From contig JALGWB010000031.1 of the NCBI GenBank assembly GCA_025774405.1, positions 1 through 11,786 on the forward strand: a DNA stretch of 11,786 bases, written 5' to 3'. Every line of letters starts with the position of its first letter. The first letter of the stretch is position 1. This DNA is from a bacterium (GTDB lineage: Bacteria > Arandabacterota > Arandabacteria > Arandabacterales > Arandabacteraceae). Positions 7,787-11,786 of this stretch are shown here, piece after piece. The position numbers and the translations under genes are program-made. Under the pieces are notes generated by a model. It made no database searches. It was not told the DNA's origin and worked only from the letters and a program-made list of their open reading frames with translations.

Positions 7787-9601
7787 ATGAGGCGCGTTCT
7801 TAGCGTTCTCTTTGTTCTACTTTGTGGGCTCAGTCTGGTATGTAGCAGGGAGCAAGCTCAGCTCAATCTGGTGATAATCGGCGTGGACACGTTGCGAAGG
7901 GATCATCTTGGCTGTTATGGGTACGAGCGCAGGACGAGTCCGAACATAGACAGGCTCGCAGCCGAGGGTGTTTTGTTTGAGGAACTCGTGAGCCAGGCCC
8001 CATGGACACTTCCATCTTTTGCAAGCATTTTCACCTCACTCTATCCAAGTCAGCATGGGGCGGGTTTACAGGGGTCTGGAGCCGGGAGCTTTGGTCAGCG
8101 TATGCGTTCAGGTTTTCCAACACTTGCGATGATGCTCCTCAAGCACGGTTATACGACCAGTGCCATTGTCAATGCACCGCTGCTTGCGCCCGAGTTCGGT
8201 GTCGATCGCGGGTTCGAATATTATCTTACTGCACCTCGCTGGGATGAGAGGGATGCCAGGGAGACTACTGAAGCAGCGCTTAACTGGATCGACAGGCATG
8301 GGTCAGGCCCTTTCTTCATCTTCGTTCACTATTTTGATCCTCACGTTACCTATGAGCCGCCAGCGCCCTACGATACCCTATTTGATCCGGGCTATCATGG
8401 GCGCATCGGTAATTCATTTGATCGGGATGCCTATTTTCGCCTTGAAGACTGGCTGTCGAAGGTGGAGGATCCCGGGGTGCAGGCAGCGTGGAAACACATA
8501 ATGGCATTATATGATGGCGAAATAGCCTACACAGATGAGGCGATTGGTGAGTTCCTCGAGGGGCTTGAGGTGCGGGGCCTGAGGAGTAACACTTTGATAG
8601 TTTTGATAAGTGATCACGGGGAGGAGTTTTTCGATCATGGTGGTTTCGAGCATGGCCACACCCTTTATGATGAGTTGGTTAACGTGCCCTTGATCATGTC
8701 CTTACCTGGTAAGCTGCCTATTGATAAGCGATTTCGACAGCAAGTGCGTTCCATAGATGTGCTTCCGACGATAATGGAGATCATGCGTATGGATGTCGAG
8801 GCACATCTTGAGGGGGTTAGTCTGTGTTCGTTGATTGAAGGTGGGAACATTGACGAGGCATCGGGGAAGATTCTGCCTGCGGGATACGCGTATTCGGAGT
8901 CAATGCTGTATGGCACAGAGAAGAAGGCGGTGGTCAGTTATCCCTGGAAGCTGGTGTACGATATCGTGACGGGCAGGGAGGAGTTGTTCAATCTCAAGGA
9001 TGATCCAGATGAGGATAGGAATTTGGTGGAGGGGAAGGCAGAAGTCGCTATTGGCTTAGAAGAGGTGCTATTCAAGACGGTGTTTTCAATGGTCGGAACG
9101 TGGCACATAGAGATTGCAAGCCTGGGGGGGCATCAGTTTGACATAGAAATGCAGTTGCCAACAAGGCCCATTTTGGGAAGCTTTAAGATGTGGCAATTCT
9201 TCGACGGTACGGGACATGTACTGCGTGATCAGGTCAAGGCACTGGAGTACAGCCGTGGCGGTGAGATGGTGTTAGAGGTTTCGGATATCGAGGTCAATGG
9301 CACAGTGGAAATGGTGGCTCAAGTCTCGCCGCTACAGGTACCATGTACATTTGATATTAAGATAGACGGCGAGTACGATGCGGAGCGTGTGTATTTGGGC
9401 CCCGGGCTTCAACATCCAGCCAGTCTGCCTTTTACGTATAAGATGCGGAGGCGAGGGGTGACAGCCGGGGAGGCTGAGGGGCGTCCGAAGCAGCCATACG
9501 TGTTGGTATGGCATACGAATGTCCAATATGGCCCAAGTGCTCCTGCCAGGATGAGTGACGATACGAAACGGAAGCTCAAGGCTCTGGGCTACATACAGTA
9601 G
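7787..9601 (+). CDS. Sulfatase/alkaline-phosphatase-superfamily lipoprotein with Thr at the nucleophile position
   Basis: A protein of 604 residues. A signal peptide ends LSLVC with a probable lipidated Cys19. The catalytic fold spans about residues 26-415: VIIGVDTLRRDHLGCYGY (Asp34, Asp39), SPNIDRLAAEGVLFEELV, the nucleophile segment APWTLPSFASIFTSLYPSQH, VHYFDPHVTYEPP (181-192), SDHGEEFFDHGG (275-286), HGHTLYDE and VPLIMSLPG. The end of the fold, ELFNLKDDPDEDRNL, is typical of the family. At the classical CxPxR/SxPxR site the residues are Thr74-Leu-Pro-Ser-Phe78, so formylglycine cannot form. Thr is the nucleophile in relatives such as LtaS and phosphoethanolamine transferases, so hydrolysis or transfer of a phosphate ester is possible; sulfatase activity is doubtful. 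Residues 430-590 add a beta-rich region before the family-like tail TKRKLKALGYI. It is transcribed divergently from the receptor operon and convergently with the DUF2723 gene, and is likely periplasmic, membrane-anchored. Substrate unknown. Confidence 0.9.
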   Translation: MRRVLSVLFVLLCGLSLVCSREQAQLNLVIIGVDTLRRDHLGCYGYERRTSPNIDRLAAEGVLFEELVSQAPWTLPSFASIFTSLYPSQHGAGLQGSGAGSFGQRMRSGFPTLAMMLLKHGYTTSAIVNAPLLAPEFGVDRGFEYYLTAPRWDERDARETTEAALNWIDRHGSGPFFIFVHYFDPHVTYEPPAPYDTLFDPGYHGRIGNSFDRDAYFRLEDWLSKVEDPGVQAAWKHIMALYDGEIAYTDEAIGEFLEGLEVRGLRSNTLIVLISDHGEEFFDHGGFEHGHTLYDELVNVPLIMSLPGKLPIDKRFRQQVRSIDVLPTIMEIMRMDVEAHLEGVSLCSLIEGGNIDEASGKILPAGYAYSESMLYGTEKKAVVSYPWKLVYDIVTGREELFNLKDDPDEDRNLVEGKAEVAIGLEEVLFKTVFSMVGTWHIEIASLGGHQFDIEMQLPTRPILGSFKMWQFFDGTGHVLRDQVKALEYSRGGEMVLEVSDIEVNGTVEMVAQVSPLQVPCTFDIKIDGEYDAERVYLGPGLQHPASLPFTYKMRRRGVTAGEAEGRPKQPYVLVWHTNVQYGPSAPARMSDDTKRKLKALGYIQ

Positions 9602-11786
9602 CTAGGGGCTTGATGGTCTAGTGCCACCAAGACGCTCGAGAGCCTCGAGGGCTTTGTCCCTCAGCAGTCCGGAAGGGGCCATCTCTATATATGCACGATA
9701 TTCCTCAATTGCCTGTTGCCTTAGACCCTTTCGTTCATATGCAACAGCCAGGTTACCGTGTGCTGTAAGGAGGGTAGGTTGCATCTCAACGGCCTTCTTG
9801 AGGTAGACAATTGCGCTGTCAAACCTTCCTGATCGTAGATAACATAGTCCGATGTCTGAAAGGAGGAGTGCTCCGTCTGGGACTCTCTCAAGCCCTATCG
9901 TGAGCAGTTCGAGTGCATCATGATACCGACCCAATCTCAGATAGAGTGATGCCTGGGCATGGTAAGCACTAACTGCTGAAGGGTCAAGTTGCTGAGCATG
10001 CCTGTAACTCTCAACGGCAGCCTCATACCTGCCTGTAGCCTCATACGCTCGACCCCTTCCTACATAAGCATTGACAAGGGAGGAATCGAGGTCGAGAGCC
10101 TTGGCAAACTGCTCAAGTGCCAGTTGATATTGACCATTGCTCACGTAAGCGTTTCCAAGGTTGGAATATACCATTCCTGGTGACGGATTCCCCTTAAGTG
10201 CGAGTTTGTACTCGGCGATCGCATCATCGAAGTTACCCAAAGCAGCCAGGATCCTTGCGAGCAGGTCATGGGTCTCGAAGAAGTCACGGTCGACCTGGAT
10301 CGCCTTGCGGGCAATCCTGAAGGCTTTGGCGACCATACCGTTGTCAAGGCAGAGGCTTGCTGCATTGATGAAGGTGCCTGCATCATCGTATGCGACAGTG
10401 ATGGCTTGGGTGACTGCTTGATCAAAGCCCACAGTGTCACCCTTCTCAGCATACCAGCGAGCCATATGCAGATAGTAGCTGGAACTGAGCAATCTCGATG
10501 CGTAATCCCGCAACTCGGCTCCCACCCCTCTAATCGAGAGGTCGGTTGGCTTGAGGCACTGCCCCCGGGGTTCTTCAAGCAGGCTCACCATCCCGCAGAT
10601 CTCAGGAGGCTTACCAAGAAGCACTGTCGGGGTGGCTCCTACGAAAGCAATCTTGTCACTGCCGAAGGTCTTCGCTGCCTCAGCAGCACATGTCTCAGGT
10701 GAGACGGGACGTTCGTCGAGCCCTATAATGTTTGGATTGGATGCGCCTATGTCATAGACCTTTATCTGCTGATCTTCTGCCAGGGCAAGGTACAACACCG
10801 GGAAGGTCGAAGGATCACCGGTAGCTATGATGAGGCAGTCGGCTCCACAGGCTCTAAGAGCGCTCTCGCAGATGGCCCGGGCATAGTCGATCGCCAGCCA
10901 TTCGTCAGCCCTGGGTTTGATTCTCGAGAGATTGTAGGCAATGATGGCAATCACAGCCGCTGCGACTATGACAACTTTCCCTCGACGGGAAGGTAATCGC
11001 CTCAGGACTTCATCCAGACCTATTGTAGCAAGCACGGCGATTGGAGTTACTACGGGGAAGATATGGCTGGCTATATCAGGGATGTTATACATTGCGAAGT
11101 GCCCGCCAAAGAGCACTACAAGTCCGGTGCAGGTGGCTACCATCATAGCCATTCTTCGGAAACCTGCGATTATACCCCAGATGGCAAGCAGACAGAAGGG
11201 GATCCCAAACTGGACGAGTGTAAGTCTGAAGAAGCCAAGAAAATCGCGCATGCGTCCCATTATGGAAAGCTCTCTTAGCCGCCAGCTGTAATCCTGGGCG
11301 GTTATATGAGATAAGAAGCCACGCAGGGTATCGGTTCTCCCCCACACCAGCGGTGGTCCAAGTGAAGATCTTATGGGTACATATAGCCAGATGCTAAGCC
11401 CCAGGCAGAGCATGAGAATACTCACAAGTGCCGTTCGGCGGTGGAGTTTGCCGGATGTCTTCCAGGCAAGAATTGCTGAAAGCACCAGTGGATAGATGAG
11501 TGTCAAGTGGTGGGAGAGGCTCAAGCCTCCGAGATAGCCAATGGCAAGCCATATTCGCTCACCCAAACGCTGATGCAGGGTCGGGATTAGCAGGAGCCCC
11601 ACCGTGAAAAGGCCATTGATAGCGTAGACTTCTGCGGTCGTTGCTTGAAGCCAGGTCGCCTCAAGTGATGCGACGCCTAAGGTGACGAGGAAAGCCACTA
11701 ATCTGTTCCGACCTATCTGTTTGAGAAGTCTCCAGAGCAGGACCATCATCAGGGATACCGTTATCGCTGAGAGCAAGTTGTATCTC
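9602..11786 (-). CDS. DUF2723 (TMEM260-like) membrane protein with C-terminal TPRs, N-terminus cut by window edge
   Basis: The frame stays open to the right edge, so the true start lies outside; 727 complete codons are visible. Counting from a Leu codon at 11776, about ten hydrophobic segments occupy residues 1-285. DUF2723-like signatures are TTAEVYAINGLF (46-57), GLSLSHHLTLIYP (84-96), YVPIRSSLGPPLVWGR (132-147), the LSHITAQDY segment (155-163) and NIPDIASHIFPV (231-242). An alpha/beta outer domain follows (about 290-400), with ATGDPSTFPVLYLAL, where relatives typically have a GDNDTFPLWYLQ-type motif. About seven TPR-type repeats run from 467 to 704 (clear ones: MVYSNLGNAYVSNGQYQLAL, AYVGRGRAYEATGRYEAAVE, LTAHGNLAVAYERKGLRQQA). 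Eukaryotic TMEM260, a DUF2723 protein, is an O-mannosyltransferase, so a polyprenyl-linked sugar transferase acting on exported proteins is a reasonable inference, not a demonstrated activity. The catalytic acidic residue of GT-C enzymes would lie in the missing N-terminus. Confidence 0.88.
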   Translation of the reverse strand, partial: RYNLLSAITVSLMMVLLWRLLKQIGRNRLVAFLVTLGVASLEATWLQATTAEVYAINGLFTVGLLLIPTLHQRLGERIWLAIGYLGGLSLSHHLTLIYPLVLSAILAWKTSGKLHRRTALVSILMLCLGLSIWLYVPIRSSLGPPLVWGRTDTLRGFLSHITAQDYSWRLRELSIMGRMRDFLGFFRLTLVQFGIPFCLLAIWGIIAGFRRMAMMVATCTGLVVLFGGHFAMYNIPDIASHIFPVVTPIAVLATIGLDEVLRRLPSRRGKVVIVAAAVIAIIAYNLSRIKPRADEWLAIDYARAICESALRACGADCLIIATGDPSTFPVLYLALAEDQQIKVYDIGASNPNIIGLDERPVSPETCAAEAAKTFGSDKIAFVGATPTVLLGKPPEICGMVSLLEEPRGQCLKPTDLSIRGVGAELRDYASRLLSSSYYLHMARWYAEKGDTVGFDQAVTQAITVAYDDAGTFINAASLCLDNGMVAKAFRIARKAIQVDRDFFETHDLLARILAALGNFDDAIAEYKLALKGNPSPGMVYSNLGNAYVSNGQYQLALEQFAKALDLDSSLVNAYVGRGRAYEATGRYEAAVESYRHAQQLDPSAVSAYHAQASLYLRLGRYHDALELLTIGLERVPDGALLLSDIGLCYLRSGRFDSAIVYLKKAVEMQPTLLTAHGNLAVAYERKGLRQQAIEEYRAYIEMAPSGLLRDKALEALERLGGTRPSSP

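Noticed and set aside
9635..9649. Hairpin of two CTCGAG copies as a terminator for the sulfatase-like gene
   Set aside because: Stem of 6 with a 3-base loop, followed by only three T residues, and explained by codons for the repeated Ala-Leu-Glu in the DUF2723 protein tail.
10141..10578. 145-codon minus-strand open frame within the TPR region
   Set aside because: It is in another frame of the DUF2723-TPR gene; the TPR frame shows clear repeat consensus across the whole stretch.

Overview
The window reads as chromosomal DNA from a Gram-negative bacterium, most likely a lineage of the Fibrobacteres-Chlorobi-Bacteroidetes (FCB) superphylum or a related uncultured phylum. The grounds are a TonB-dependent receptor with an N-terminal carboxypeptidase-regulatory-like domain, a PorV/PorQ-family outer-membrane protein, a surface protein ending in a FlgD-like/type IX-style C-terminal domain, and a bacterial DUF2723 membrane protein fused to TPRs. 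Base composition looks close to 50% GC by eye. Nothing in the sequence fixes genus or phylum. I saw no tRNA, rRNA, insertion sequence, phage gene or CRISPR array.

Positions 1-7572 hold five genes on the minus strand, packed as one likely operon read from right to left: TonB-dependent receptor (7572-4819), PorV/PorQ-like barrel (4825-3821), six-bladed NHL propeller lipoprotein (3811-2858), secreted FN3 plus FlgD-like-CTD protein (2861-969) and an FN3-repeat lipoprotein (969-1, cut by the left edge). Neighbours overlap or lie within 9 bases, and two junctions are TGATG-type stop/start overlaps. Every product carries an export signal, so the operon looks like a cell-envelope machine: a TonB-energised outer-membrane channel, a type IX-type carrier barrel, a surface protein with a candidate sorting domain, and two lipoproteins. 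I infer a transport or surface-assembly module analogous to, but not the same as, SusCD. Its substrate is unknown.

Positions 7573-7786 are a 214-base divergent control region with a plausible sigma70-like promoter in each direction.

Positions 7787-9601 encode, on the plus strand, a lipoprotein of the sulfatase/alkaline-phosphatase superfamily. It has Thr where classical sulfatases have the Cys/Ser that becomes formylglycine, and about 160 extra residues near its C-terminus.

Positions 9602-11786 encode, on the minus strand, a DUF2723 (TMEM260-like, GT-C-type) multi-pass membrane protein with about seven C-terminal TPRs; its N-terminus is cut by the right edge. Its stop codon abuts the sulfatase-like stop codon with no base between them. 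Together the right half suggests modification of envelope proteins or glycans at the periplasmic face, but a functional link to the left operon is inference only.
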